Shown here: positions 1 through 10,300 of the stretch, piece after piece
How positions within the stretch are numbered: the stretch's first letter is position 1
Layout: every line of letters starts with the position of its first letter
Assembly (NCBI GenBank): GCA_946894095.1
Contig: OX335642.1
Coordinates: 27,911,021-27,975,020, forward strand
Origin: Incurvaria masculella
Taxonomy: Eukaryota; Arthropoda; Insecta; Lepidoptera; Incurvariidae
DNA length: 64,000 bases
Reading direction: 5' to 3'
The notes under the pieces: model-generated
What the model was told of the DNA's origin: nothing
The model's input: only the letters and a program-made list of their open reading frames with translations
Database searches by the model: none
Translations under genes and position numbers: made by a program

Positions 1-335
1 TAAACCACGACCGCTGTAGTAAAAAATCGAACAAAAACCAAATAGATTATAAATCTTGATTAAATAAGCTATGTCTGATGACTAATCTTTTTAAGGTTTT
101 CTTACTTTATCATTGCTTAATCGACCTCCAAAGTTATTGTATAAAACGCGCGAAAAATGCGAACTTTCGGACCTTATAACTTCGAAACCAAACACAATTT
201 TTAAATGCCAATGGTCATCAGACATCTAGTTCGATCAAATAAAGCTATTTTGAGGAAATTTTGGATCTCTGACATGAAATATGGGCGTGATCTTCTTTCC
301 CCTTTTGTATGGGGAGATGAGCGGGATGGGCCACC
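1..335. mobile_element. TTAA-flanked MITE, family T1, truncated by window start
   Basis: This is the right-hand part of a non-autonomous DNA element. It matches the complete copy at 23284-23825 and the interrupted copy at 37421-38610 closely along its length. It ends in TGGGCCACC followed by TTAA (336-339). In the complete copies the left end is TTAA then GGTGGCCCA, the inverse of the right end, so the element has terminal inverted repeats and a TTAA target duplication. TTAA targets are typical of piggyBac-type transposases, so such an enzyme is inferred as the mobiliser. No coding capacity is seen. Confidence 0.8.
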
Positions 336-702
336 TTAAGGTGCCCCCGTAAGCATCAGAAAATTTCGCCTCCCATACAAACGTAGTTTACTTATCATTT
401 GAAAACCACTGTAGCAATTTACTTGATATTTGGTATCACATATCTGGCAACAAATATCTGTGTCTGCATGTCTTTGTTTTTACGGTAAATGTATCCTGAG
501 TCAAACCACAGAGAAAACAAAATTAGTATGAAGATTTGGTTTTTGCTTTCATCTGATTCGGTTTGGATTTTTCAAAAAAACAAAAGCGTGCAGACACAGA
601 TATTGGTTCCCTGATGTTAGATATTAAATATCAATTTAATTGGAATAGCAGTTTCTAAATGATAAGTATGCATGGGGAGCATAGCTTACGGGCCGTTCTT
701 AA
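336..702. mobile_element. TTAA-flanked MITE, family T2, copy 1
   Basis: An element of about 360 bp lies between TTAA (336-339) and TTAA (699-702). The left end reads GGTGCCCCCGTAAGC and the inverted right end reads GAACGGCCCGTAAGC. Further in, the arms stay similar for roughly 70 bp (ACTTATCATTT occurs in both). A second copy lies at about 59341-59620. The left TTAA is also the right TTAA of the neighbouring T1 element, so the two elements abut. Confidence 0.7.
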
Positions 703-770
703 CTATTTGGTTGTTTGGTACACTATGTTTGGTTAGGTTTTGGGTCTGTGCGAGTATGCATGTATTTTTT

Positions 771-886
771 TGTGATTGGACATAGACGGCTAATAACACA
801 CCTACCCTCACGATATGAGCTCAACGTACTGCAATCCAGAAGGAATAAAGTGCCATGCCAGGACCTTTCCTGCAAGTCTAGCTGCC
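771..886 (-). mobile_element. SINE fragment (shared-body family)
   Basis: A diverged piece of the 3' half of the window's main SINE, in reverse orientation. The blocks ending in TGCCATGCCAGGACC and GGCTAATA correspond to the intact minus copy at 3661-4062. No head or promoter boxes are present. Confidence 0.55.
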
Positions 887-1056
887 CCTAAAGTTACTAT
901 ATTCATTCAATAAATAAGGCATTATTGGCGTGTGTTGAACACTTATTTCTTTATTTCTTTATGAATTGTCATTCAAATGTAAATAAGTGTTGAGAGTTAA
1001 TGTATAAAATATTGCTTTTATAAATAAACATTATTCCATGCTCTGATATTTTTTCG

Positions 1057-1106
1057 ATGATTTTTCTCATTAGCGAGATATCAATGTCGCTAATGAGGAA
1101 AATCAT
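1057..1106. repeat. Hairpin, 20-bp arms
   Basis: Arms 1057-1076 and 1087-1106 are inverted copies with one mismatch, around the 10-nt loop GATATCAATG. It may be the core of a small inverted-repeat element, but no outer ends or target duplication could be defined. Confidence 0.6.
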
Positions 1107-1729
1107 TATATTTAATGAGCCCCAAGCCTGATACTGTGCTGAGAAGGTCCAAAAAAAGCAAACAAATTATAAAAATCCGCGTACAGTGCACGCGGTTTAT
1201 AAATTTATGGACATTACGTTTAAGACACTTTTTAGACTAGTTCTGGATAAGTTCATTTTTTAACATGTATTTAATGGATACGACATTGTCTCATTAATTT
1301 GAGTTTATACAACGAGAGAGGAGTGGACATGTAATCCAAAGGTCGCAGATTTGAATCCTGCTTCCGACAAGTGTCCAGACGAAAACGTTTTCTTATTACA
1401 ATACTTCAATGTAGATGTCGTTTGTTCACTTAAGTAAATCGTCCAATTTTTCGTGAAGATATGGAATACATATTGCCCAAACAATCCGCCTTGCCGCCGC
1501 TTCAAGCATTCCGAATTGTTTTCAAACCGCACTTACTCACAGTCATCCTCGCCATTTTGAAGGAGTTGAAAGGTCGCATTCCGACGCGAACAGCTCTCTA
1601 TCCCCAGCGACCATGGAAGGGGGGGAGTAGCAACCAAAAATCGTGTGAATAGGGGCGGCGTAACCACTTTTACATCCGATGGCGATACCGCCGGCGAGTC
1701 AGTCCGCTTACGACTTACGCATACTACTT
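1107..1729. other. No gene seen; weak tRNA-like T-arm at about 1330-1375
   Basis: AT-rich DNA without a recognisable gene. The stretch AATCCAAAGGTCGCAG then TTTGAATCC resembles the anticodon-to-T-arm part of a tRNA, and a similar stretch recurs at about 28950-28990 and, reversed, at 25240-25300. This suggests remnants of a tRNA-headed SINE rather than a working tRNA, because no acceptor stem is formed. Confidence 0.35.
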
Positions 1730-2080
1730 TTTAGGGTTCCGTACCCAAAGGGTGAAAACGGAACCCTTTTACTAAGCTTCCGCTGTCCATCCGTCCGTCC
1801 GTCCGTCCGTCCGTCCGTCCGTCCGTCCGTCCGTCCGTCCGTCCGTCCGTCTGTCCGTCTGTCACAGGGCTGTATCTCAGTAACCGTAACAGGTAGACAG
1901 CTGAAATTTTCACAGAGTGTGTATTTATTTTGCCGCTATAACAACAAATAGGTAAGATTAAAAAATAATTTAAATTAAAGGGGGCTCCCATACAAAAAAA
2001 GGTGATTTTTTTGTTTTTTTTTTCTACGATGGTACGGAACCCTTCGTGTGCGAGTCCGACTCGCACTTGGCCGGTTTTTT
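1730..2080 (+). repeat. GGGTTCCG lepidopteran-type repeat, copy 1
   Basis: A full copy starting AGGGTTCCGTACCC, followed by AAAGGGTGAAAACGGAACCC (a 5' hairpin), a long (TCCG)n run at about 1789-1860, a middle block containing GGCTGTATCTCAGTAACCG and GAAATTTTCACAGAG, and an end with GTACGGAACCC, GCGAGTCCGACTCGC (a hairpin) and CTTGGCCGGTTTTTT. The inverted TACGGAACCC near the end mirrors the start. This is a very common dispersed repeat of moths and butterflies; its transposon class is not decided here. Open frames over the (TCCG)n run are artefacts. Confidence 0.85.
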
Positions 2081-2370
2081 TCGGTTTCCAACGACACGTA
2101 AGAACTCCCCGAAATCATAACCGAACTAACTAGAGTTAGACTTTTTCCACTTACCCGTGGCTACGCTGCCGCCATACGAATGAGTTTCCATCGCTACTCC
2201 TGTTCTTCCATTCTCGCTTTCTATCCCTCCCCAATAAAAAGAGCCTAAATGTACAAGTGCAATATGACATTATATTGATATAAGCGATGTATATCTGTAA
2301 TATCAGAAATCTTTTCATACGATTATTATAATGTAACTGGAACGGAAAGGCTAATATCAAATGCACTGTC

Positions 2371-2899
2371 ATGATATTAGCCCAACACAGCGCATTCCCG
2401 TACGATGCCCGTACACGGGCAACAAAAGTTCCTCAATTTGCAGCAATCTCTGTCGACATCCAATCGAAAGCAATCTCCGGAAACATGATTTATGGTCAAG
2501 GCTCCACCATTCATGGAGCAATTAATTGCCCGCATGTGGTGAGCAAGTGCACGAATACGTGGCAATTCGATAAACAACTCACCGACGACAAGAAAACTAT
2601 GGAGCGATGTGGAGCAATATCGCTCCATATCGCTGGGTTCATTGCCGAAAATGTATTGGGGTTGCTCTATATTGCTCCACCTGTTGCTCCAATATGTTTG
2701 GCAACAGTTTCATAGCAATTGATTGCCTTAAAATTGCCTCAAAAATTGTGTACGGGCCCTTAAGGAATTGATGCTACGTCAGAAGCCCTGTTATTAGCAC
2801 GGCTACATTGGATTGGATGGAAAACAAGGTAAATTTTTCATTGCTATCTTTTCATTCAATTTGGGTTCCGAACCATGCAACAGCTCGCATTTGTAACGA
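2371..2899 (-). mobile_element. SINE, minus orientation, split by an inverted-repeat element
   Basis: The 3' end of the SINE (ATGATATTAGCCCAACAC) lies at 2371-2400. The remainder (AGCACGGCTACATTGG, then GGGTTCCGAACCATG) lies at about 2760-2899. In the intact minus copy at 3661-4062 these two blocks are contiguous, so the intervening DNA is an insertion. The 5' tRNA-like head is missing. Confidence 0.65.
2407..2757. mobile_element. 351-bp inverted-repeat element (MITE) in SINE
   Basis: Both ends are GCCCGTACAC in inverted orientation, and inner inverted blocks (GCAATC/GATTGC) follow. TTAA follows the right end (2760-2763). The left flank no longer shows TTAA, so the target duplication is uncertain. 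An open frame crosses the element and SINE but has no recognisable protein features and is taken as chance. Confidence 0.6.
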
Positions 2900-3436
2900 T
2901 CGTAGCAATCGTATTCGCAGATTATTTATTAAATATGTCCATTACGAATGGTTAAAAAAATATTGAGAGGTTAGGGGAAATATTTCGATTATTATAAGAG
3001 ACATATAAAAACTTTATTATAAAAATATAGTGAAAAAACATTAAACCTGGATCTCGAAAATAGTGCCATTTGGCGGGTACTATAAATATATATACATAAG
3101 CAACCAGGTGACCCCAAAGTACAAAAAAAATGTTTAACATAATCGGTCGATTTGATATCTAAAGATAACACCAGTGCTTACGGCGAAGAAAAACAACGAA
3201 AGGAAATCCAATACCTTGGTCCTGTTAGCCGTTCTGACGATGACAACAATGGGCTCGTCACTCATGATACCTAAAGTAAATAAGACGGAATGAGCTTGAC
3301 ATGATGTGACACGCGAGGAAGAAGAGATACGTGTGCACAGTGGATACCATTCACTGCAGCTCCGAACTCCCACGGTACAACCCTGCGTAAGGTCGAACTG
3401 GCGCATGAGTTGACGCAAAAAAATCAGGAATATCAG

Positions 3437-3545
3437 GTCCTTAGTGGAGTATTGTTCGCATATGTGGGACAGTTTACCGGAGTACCTGCTTGGCGCTTTG
3501 GACTCGATACAGCGCCGTGCCGTTCGTCTCGTCAACGACTCCTTC
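3437..3545 (+). pseudogene. LINE (jockey-like) C-terminal fragment
   Basis: The plus frame reads VEYCSHMWDSLPEYL followed by LGALDSIQRRAVRLVND. This is the conserved segment after the reverse transcriptase in jockey-type non-LTR retrotransposons. Only about 36 codons are recognisable, with no catalytic domain, so it is a relic. A 10-bp-arm hairpin (GTATAATGCC, 3586-3595 and 3605-3614) lies just downstream. Longer overlapping frames on both strands have no support. Confidence 0.6.
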
Positions 3546-3660
3546 TCCGTTTTATTTGTTTTATCGTGATAATGCTTTTAGATGTGTATAATGCCGGGCC
3601 CCCTGGCATTATACAGCTCATTTCTTATTGCCACTGGATTCGTTCGTCGCTTTACGGTTC

Positions 3661-4062
3661 TTTTTTTTTTTTATGCGACCTGACATGGATGGCTAACACA
3701 ACTACCGTTATGATATTAGCCCAATACACCACATTCCCGAAGGAATTAGGTGCCATGCTAGGACCTTCCCTTTATGAGCACGGCTACATTGAACTGGATT
3801 GAAAACACGGACAATTTTTCATTGCCGCTTCGACCATCTTTTCATCCAATGCGATGGTACCAACCCGGGCGGGCTTAAACCCTACCACCTAGTAGGGGAA
3901 GGGGACCTACAGTTTTACATGGATTCCGAACCATGGATCAGCTCGCATTCGTGACGAAATGCACTTATCGAACTCTGAAAGAGAAAGACAGTGGTGCAAA
4001 TTGGTATTGAACCCGGGCCTCTGGTACGCTAGGCCAGTCCCCGCGCCACTAGGCTACGAGCT
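3661..4062 (-). mobile_element. tRNA-headed SINE, near full length
   Basis: Reading the minus strand from 4062: the tRNA-like head has an A-box-like TAGCCTAGTGGCGCGGG and a B-box-like GGCCCGGGTTCAATACC. A spacer with CTTTCTCTTTCAGAG follows, then the shared body (GGTAGGGTTTAAGCCCGC and TACCATCGCATTGGATG), the 3' block with GGAAGGTCC and CACCTAATTCC, and a poly-A tail seen as poly-T at 3661-3672. The pol III boxes and A tail define a SINE. Compare the plus copies at 41367 and 51836. Confidence 0.85.
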
Positions 4063-4063
4063 T

Positions 4064-4230
4064 GTGGTGAAGCTTGGTTCGGGTCACCTCTTTTCCTAAG
4101 ATATGGTTGAGAGAGGCGATGGCTGTACACGACATGACACTCGTAAACAGGTGCTGTTTGTAGGGATAAATGGTGGGGATATTCTTTGTAAATAAAGTGA
4201 TACTTGTCATGATTTATTCTTTATCGTAAA
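4064..4230 (+). repeat. Dispersed repeat D1, copy 1
   Basis: Starts near TTGTGGTGAAGCTTGG and contains ATATGGTTGAGAGAGGCGATGG, then GGTGCTGTTTGTAGGG. Similar copies lie at 5914-6115 and 38625-38830. It has no coding potential. In this copy it abuts the 5' end of the SINE. Its class is unknown; it could be the 3' end of a LINE. Confidence 0.6.
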
Positions 4231-5913
4231 TATTCTTGAATTCATATTCATTAAGATTTTTCACCTGTGTTAACTCTTATCATCAACTGACATTGTTACT
4301 TACTGTTACTGATTGTCAATTGTACAAGGAATAAAAAGAATATATTGAACATGATTAGTTACCAATAACTAGTATGTATGTAAGCATTGGCAAACTCTTT
4401 TATAAACGTATACTAAGTGGACGTTGAAACAAAATCCTCGAGGTGTCTTTTTAGTTCTTATTCGCTGTTTGTCGAACTGGCAAATAATAAAATATCAAAT
4501 ACGAGTTGAGTGTGCTGCCTCCGTGTCATCCATGTTTACCTAACCTAACCTTTCCTTATCTAACCTAACCTAATCTAACCCACCACCTCTCATAGCGAAA
4601 GTTAATGAATATAAAAAAACAAAAAGTTTACTTCACAAACTGGCCATAGACGCAAATATGGCTAGCGTATCATATGTTAACTTAATATACGTTTACTTTT
4701 GCATATCACTGCCTGACCCCTAGCGATGGTCGTCAGTATAAAGACGAACGTCTGATTCAACGGAAAAAAAGCGTTTATCTTTTCCAATGTTTCCAACCAA
4801 AGAGATTGTCATTGTCACAGAAATTTCTTCTGACCGCGATAGCTATTCTTCCGAACTCTTCGCTTCTGACACAATCTATGCCATCGAAAAAGAAGCAATA
4901 TTTTGTGTAACAATACAAAATCGAGCACCCGCATTCTCGATGAAAATCTCAACAAGATGGGCGCTTCTTGGTAATCGAACCCATCGCTTCCGAATCGAAA
5001 TACCGCAGGCGTACCGCTATTCCACTAGTTGCCTAAAGGTGTTGTAAGATGTGCTTCATTAGAATTCCTCCAATGCCTAAAATACATTATCGCCGCTCAG
5101 CCTTGTACCCCACCCCAAGCCACCGCTCCCGCTCTAACCAGACGCCACTTTCTCAACTCTCGACCCGAATTACAAGCCCTTAAGTAACGCGAGGGGGAGA
5201 ATTTCACCACCCGACAGTGTGAAAGGAAAGTTTCAAAATTTGCGGAGTTTTTTTTTACACTTTTCAATTCGCGTTCAATCTGCGAAGACGCGAAGTGGGC
5301 ACCTGTTTGTGCCTTCCTACTTAGCTGCTCAAATTTTATTTTGAATACTATTTAAAGGAAAAACTGTCTCCGTCTTGCATAATTGAAAAATAATGTTAGT
5401 ACTATTGAAATAATAATAGAATTGAAATCTATGTAGCGTGATTCCGACCCATCTCTTATCTACGTTGGAGGTATATAATCCAAGCCTTGATTTTACAATT
5501 TCACTAGTGATATTACGAAATCCTTGAGTATTGTCAATCGTCCTTGGTTATTTGTGTTTTTCTATGACTTTATGAATGACTGGAGACTTGAGGATTGTAG
5601 TAATTGTTTCGATCCTTGGAGCTGGGATGATTAGAATATCTAATAAAGCGCTATTTAGACCAGTACAATATTACGCCCAAATGTAATGAAAATCCACGAA
5701 GCCTGAAATAGCTATAAAATAAATCCTACTATCATACAGGAGACTTCGTTGGCTGGTAGCCTATTTCAAACGTACAAAAATATATCCAGCTATGTTGATA
5801 ATATTCTATCTATTCAGCTAATATTATTTTGAATGAACATCATGTTTATTAAAAATGTATTTTTTTGAGATTACAGAGAGATACAAGTAAAACTGTACAT
5901 TAAGTAGTGCATC
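4231..5913. other. No gene seen; contains short CCTAA run
   Basis: Unique AT-rich DNA apart from an interrupted CCTAA/CTAAC run (4538-4581). A frame at 4787-5047 has no recognisable domain and is probably chance. Confidence 0.5.
4538..4581. repeat. Interstitial telomere-like CCTAA repeat
   Basis: The run ACCTAACCTAACC, a short interruption, then CTAACCTAACCTAATCTAAC is the complement of the insect telomere unit TTAGG. Only about eight imperfect units are present, as is common inside moth chromosomes. It does not mark a chromosome end. Confidence 0.7.
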
Positions 5914-6115
5914 GCTATAAGGCTTGGTTCGGGACACCTCTTTGTCTAAAATATGGTTGAGAGATGCGATGGCTGGACCCGGCGTCATGCTCGTGAACGG
6001 GTACTGTTTGTGGGAATGGGCCTGCTCTAATGGACAACATGTTAAATGGCGGACATAGTCTTTGCAAAAAAAACTTATATGTGTCATAAACTGTTGCATA
6101 CGGCATGAACTGTAG
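5914..6115 (+). repeat. Dispersed repeat D1, copy 2
   Basis: Matches 4071-4230 and 38630-38830: GGCTTGGTTCGGGACACC, ATATGGTTGAGAG, GGGTACTGTTTGTGGG and CAACATGTTAAATGG. It extends further 3' than copy 1. Short minus-strand frames over it are not credible genes. Confidence 0.6.
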
Positions 6116-6831
6116 ATTATTGTAAATTTATATTAATTTAGTTAATTTAACTGTATTTTTCTCTATTCGTCAATGATTCGATGAATGACTATTCTGTATA
6201 AACCGCACTGAAGAACGTACTTAGTTAAAACCTTTCGGCCATTTTCCACGTAGAATTCGCGATTGGTATAACAGCAATTTGAGATACCCATAAGGGCCCA
6301 ACTCCAAAATGATTTAGTGTTCCATCAAAACTTTATCATTTTCAGTGGCAGCCTTTCCATCGCCTATCGTATTCGTAACCTCTTTGAATATGAAGCTGTA
6401 TCTCTAATATCTTCTATGAAGTTATGAGAATACAAAATGTATTTTCGAAATGTTCAATTCTAATAACTTGTTAACACAAGATATTAGACGAACAGTTTTA
6501 ATGTAGTATAGAGTTGCCGTGTGATATCAGAAAGGTTCTAGTTTGGTATGATGGATGATGTACTTCCAATGGTTTTTTTTAGGCTATATCATGACAGTTT
6601 GACATTAAGCGTGCCATTAGCCATCCAGGTCGAGTAACAAAAATGTATTCGAAGCAGAGATTTTGAGTAAGTGTATTTTGGTTTCATGACAAAATATTAT
6701 GAAATTGTGTGTGATGAAAATATTGAATAAAAGCAATTTTTAAGAGATCACTAGAGAGGCAATTTCTAAAGTCTAAAATCAACGAAATACCAACTCGGCT
6801 GCATCCATATAAAATTTATGAATTTTCTTTT
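6116..6831. other. No gene seen; weak SINE tail
   Basis: AT-rich DNA. About 6540-6650 has a weak resemblance to the SINE 3' end (GCCATTAGCCATCCAGGTCGAG). Nothing else is recognisable. Confidence 0.4.
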
Positions 6832-7012
6832 GCTAGCTGAGGTGCCCGGCGCTGTTCGGGTCAATTTTATTTTGGATATTCACCCGAGCGCAGCTTCTAA
6901 ACTTACAAACTGCTCAGAATCACTCACTGGACTAATCTGAATATTACCTGAAATTTCTATCAAAATCGGTCACGGAGTCACACGTGGCATTTTATATATA
7001 CGAATTAATATT
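6832..7012 (-). mobile_element. Short Helitron-like fragment
   Basis: On the minus strand it ends in a GC-rich hairpin (CGGGCACC) followed by TCAGCTAG, the Helitron 3'-end pattern of hairpin plus CTAG. The distal part carries CCGATTTTGATAGAAATTTC, a phrase common in lepidopteran Helitrons and LINE-like repeats. It is heavily truncated. Confidence 0.45.
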
Positions 7013-7963
7013 AAGCCCTAAAACCTGCTGGCGAGGGCTAAATAGACCTCACATGAGCTATTCAAGCACTCTCTTATCTGCTCAGCCTTCGACCGATGAC
7101 GTACCCTTTCAGATTTAGGTCATAAACGTTGGGTGTACAAGAAAGTGCCAAACTGGGCCCAGTAACGTAAGTCCGCGCGTTCACCCGCGTAACCCACCTC
7201 TCAAACAAAGCCTAAATAATTGGAAGTTGATGGAATGTTCGCTGTCGGCGTCAATCCATTACGGAGCCATAGTTTTGTGGAACTATGCAGTGAACTCGCG
7301 AATTGAAGGGGCTCAAAACGTGTTAGGCCTATACAAACTTTCGTGCAGTTAGACACAAAAAAAGAATGTTCTTTGAGTAATGTTCTTTGATGTAAAAAGG
7401 TTTCAACATTAGTTTTTTTATCTTTTGACGAATAGTATTATTAATTTTATTTTCAACAATAAGGTCGGTTAGAAAGCATTCTTATCTAGCATTATTATAT
7501 TTTCGGTGATGCTATCATTGTATACAAATAGTTTGAAAAAAAACTTGTTTGCCCAATTTCGAGTCTAAAGTATGGTAAGTCTCCAGCATTACACTATTCC
7601 TTTTTCTCGAGGTCTTTCTTTTTTTTATCCAAAAGTATGGTCTTTCCAAGTGTACACACTCAAAAGAGCAGCCTGTACATTTGGTTTATCAATAACGAAG
7701 GCCCAAAGTAAACCGGACACCATTAAGATGGACCCGGAAGTTTTAAGGGTTGTCAAATATTTGTCGACGGGACGTGCTAGAGTGTACTTAATTTCTACCC
7801 ACTTGCTGACGGTTGTCTGCTGAGGTTTAAACATGTAAATAGTTAATATAATGGTGGTTCTTCATAATTGAAATCGTTTCAACAGTAAGACTATAATATT
7901 TTTCATGGATAATAGAGGTGGTTTCAAGAGCAAACAGTATTGATCAGCAAAATAAGTTAGGTG
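7013..7963. other. No gene seen
   Basis: AT-rich, apparently single-copy sequence. Overlapping frames at about 7572-7834 on both strands have no known motif and are considered chance. Confidence 0.4.
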
Positions 7964-8085
7964 ATTATTAATGTTCTTAAGCGGGGCTTACACGAACAAT
8001 TTTGAAGAAAGATAACTAGAAAGGTATTAAAAGTTATCTTTCTTCAAAATTGTTCGTGTAAGCCCCGCTTAAGAACATTAATAAT
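7964..8085. mobile_element. Perfect 54-bp-arm palindrome, TTAA-type MITE
   Basis: Arms 7964-8017 and 8032-8085 are exact reverse complements around a 14-nt loop. Inside the arms TTAA precedes GCGGGGCTTACACG on the left, and the inverse precedes TTAA on the right, suggesting a minimal TTAA-targeting MITE. The 13 bp outside each TTAA are also palindromic. No mismatch was found by eye, so formation or correction was recent. Confidence 0.85.
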
Positions 8086-8407
8086 GTGTGAAAAACGCGA
8101 AAGCTTAAGATTTATGAAGTTAGGTGATATTTGAAAAGTTAAATTTTATCATGTTATGGGATAACTGGTCTTAAAAAGCCATGCAAATTAAATTCCCGCC
8201 ATTTTGATCGATACCTGATCCTTCTAACTATGTAGGTTTTATTTTTTTTAACCTCTTTAGTAGAAGCATTCTGGCGTGTCGGCGGAACGAGCTAATTCTC
8301 GTATGAACCTCCAAGAGCTACGAACGCAGTTCAAACTTTCATGACAAGATGTTTTATAATAATTTGTTTATCAATTTTTTTAGATAGGCAGTATATGTGC
8401 AGAATAG

Positions 8408-8515
8408 TTTTATGTTACTGGACAAGGATGGTCAATACCAAACCTACCGTCATGATATAAGACCGACAAACCGATTTCCCGAAGGAAGACATGCCAAGAC
8501 CTTGCCTTTAGGAGC
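8408..8515 (-). mobile_element. SINE 3' fragment
   Basis: Corresponds to the reverse of the SINE tail: GGACAAGGATGGTCAATACC, CCGTCATGATAT, CCGAAGGAAGACATGCC. Only the 3' third remains. Confidence 0.6.
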
Positions 8516-9653
8516 ATATTTTTTATGTACTCGCCTTATTGTCGTCAGTTTATTTATTTGCCTGTTATGTACACTTTTGGCAATTGAAATTAAATAACTT
8601 CTCGATGGGCGAAAGATTTGAAATTTTAAACAAGTCTCGGAGCTTTTTTTTGTACTGCATTGTAATGCATTAAAAATAATAAGCTAGGATTTTGTCAAAA
8701 TGTTAATATTTCTAAAACGACAAACGTATGATGCAACACATAATAATGGGTAGTATGTATAGATATCCATTGTGCAACTCACATTTTTTGCAATAAAATA
8801 TACTAAGCTAGCGATCAATCCTTCAAAATGCACGTCTGATTTAACTACATAAAGGTATTGAATTTATTCAATACTTAAAGTAACCCAAGCTGTATCAAAA
8901 GCCATCCACCCTCTACGTCCTGTTTATAAAAGCAAACCCTTGTACTTTCAAAACGTCTTATATTACAAAAGAGGTATCTGTAAATGAAAGGGTCTGGAAT
9001 GTTTCAATTAATAGATTTAACCCCTCTAGTGCACAATGAGTGGAACTCAAAGCAGGGTAATATTAAAGCCGGAACAAAGAACGAACTGATCTTAATTATT
9101 GTTATAACTCTATCGACCCGTACGATGTTATTTAACTCGGTGCAGTGTACTATACTTTATTTTTTAAATTATAAAAAAAAAGATTCCGACGAATTGAGAA
9201 ACTCCTCCATTTTTTTGAAGTCGGTTAAAAATGTAAAACATGTTGATCTACTTCAAGGTAACACTTTAATGTTTTTAGATGTCTGAACAAACAATAATTT
9301 GAGGCTTAACATTATTGTTTGATTTGGAAAATGTGCATAAAATTGTGTTACTGCAATTATGCTGAAAGAGTGCCATAAAATATTTCTGCTTACTTGACTT
9401 TGAAAAACTGGCGTAACCATTATAAGCATCCAAAATACATTAAATGAAATTACATAACATATTAAAGTAATCTAATGACGGAGTACTGATAAATAAATAT
9501 TTTAATTTAAATTAAAATTCACGTGTAAACGTTTTATAAATTAATTAAATATTTAATAATAATATTTAATAATATTTAATATAAAAGTATGGACGGATAT
9601 ACTTTTATGGCGGATGTTGATCGGTTTTCTCTTAGACTCCTGTACTTACTAAA
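8516..9653. other. No gene seen
   Basis: AT-rich DNA. A 100-codon frame at 8984-9286 shows no recognisable domain and has low-complexity Lys/Asn/Leu composition, as expected by chance in AT-rich DNA. Confidence 0.4.
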
Positions 9654-9797
9654 TCGAGTCATATTCACTACGTATAATATTCGCAACGTACAATAGTATT
9701 TTTTTCCAAAAAATGAAAACCATGCATATCGTATAATATTCACAACGTTTAAAAATAAAATCAACTCTTTGCATCATGCAGAACGTCTAATAGTCAA
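9654..9797 (-). mobile_element. Fragment of foldback element F1
   Basis: The reverse complement matches the right arm of the foldback element at 37707-38341, including GAACGTATAAT-like modules, GCATCATGCAG, AACCATGCATATCGTATAAT and the outer end ATTCACTACGTATAAT. Only one arm is present. The outer end GAGTCATATTCAC agrees with the terminus (GAGTGGTATTCAC) of the larger copy. Confidence 0.75.
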
Positions 9798-9974
9798 ATG
9801 AATATACATCTTATGTTGTTTCGCTCTTAGATAATGCATTTTATTATTAGGGGGGGTTTTTGTTGCCAATGTTCGAAAGTTGCATTTTCTAGACCATGTT
9901 GAGCTCTTATTATTACGTTGACATGAAACTTGTTTAGACCGAATATTTAAAATATGGAATTTAAAATATGTATA

Positions 9975-10300
9975 ATGGACCGTGAAGCAAGGATACATTC
10001 ATTGCAGAAGGGATCCCGTAAAAAAACAACTACCAGACCCGAACCAGCAAAACATAACATTCGTGGGTATTGCGTCTACCAATTTTGCACCTGGACGTGT
10101 ATTCTTATTTTGACAGTATTACTTTGACAGTAATGTCAAAGTAAATTCTTCTTCTGTTAACTCTACTGAATCCGCAATGACTGAATGCCAAGAATACACG
10201 CCCTGCTGTATACCAAAAATTTGGAATTCTCCTACAGTCTCTCCTCCCGTAACCAATGTCTCCTATTAACATGGTGTTTAAGATTTTACCTATTTACATT
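9975..10300 (+). mobile_element. MITE family M1, copy 1, split by a nested MITE
   Basis: Begins ATGGACCGTGAAGCAAGG like the complete copy at 13952-14243, and shares GGGTATTGCGTCTACC and TTTGGAATTCTCCTACAGT with it. The right inverted end is not found, so the right boundary is approximate. Confidence 0.6.
10091..10206. mobile_element. Nested MITE with GACGTGTATTCTT ends
   Basis: This stretch is absent from the homologous place in the M1 copy at 13952-14243. Its ends are inverted: GGACGTGTATTCTT on the left and GGGCGTGTATTCTT when the right end is inverted. It contains an internal palindrome around TTACTTTGACA. About 116 bp, non-coding. Confidence 0.6.

Noticed and set aside
1679..2066. Open frames on both strands rich in Arg/Pro/Ser/Val or Gly/Thr/Asp
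   Set aside because: They are translations of the (TCCG)n run in a dispersed repeat.
3134..3802. 133- and 130-codon frames on opposite strands
   Set aside because: Neither has a family pattern; the only real homology is the LINE scrap in another frame at 3437-3545.
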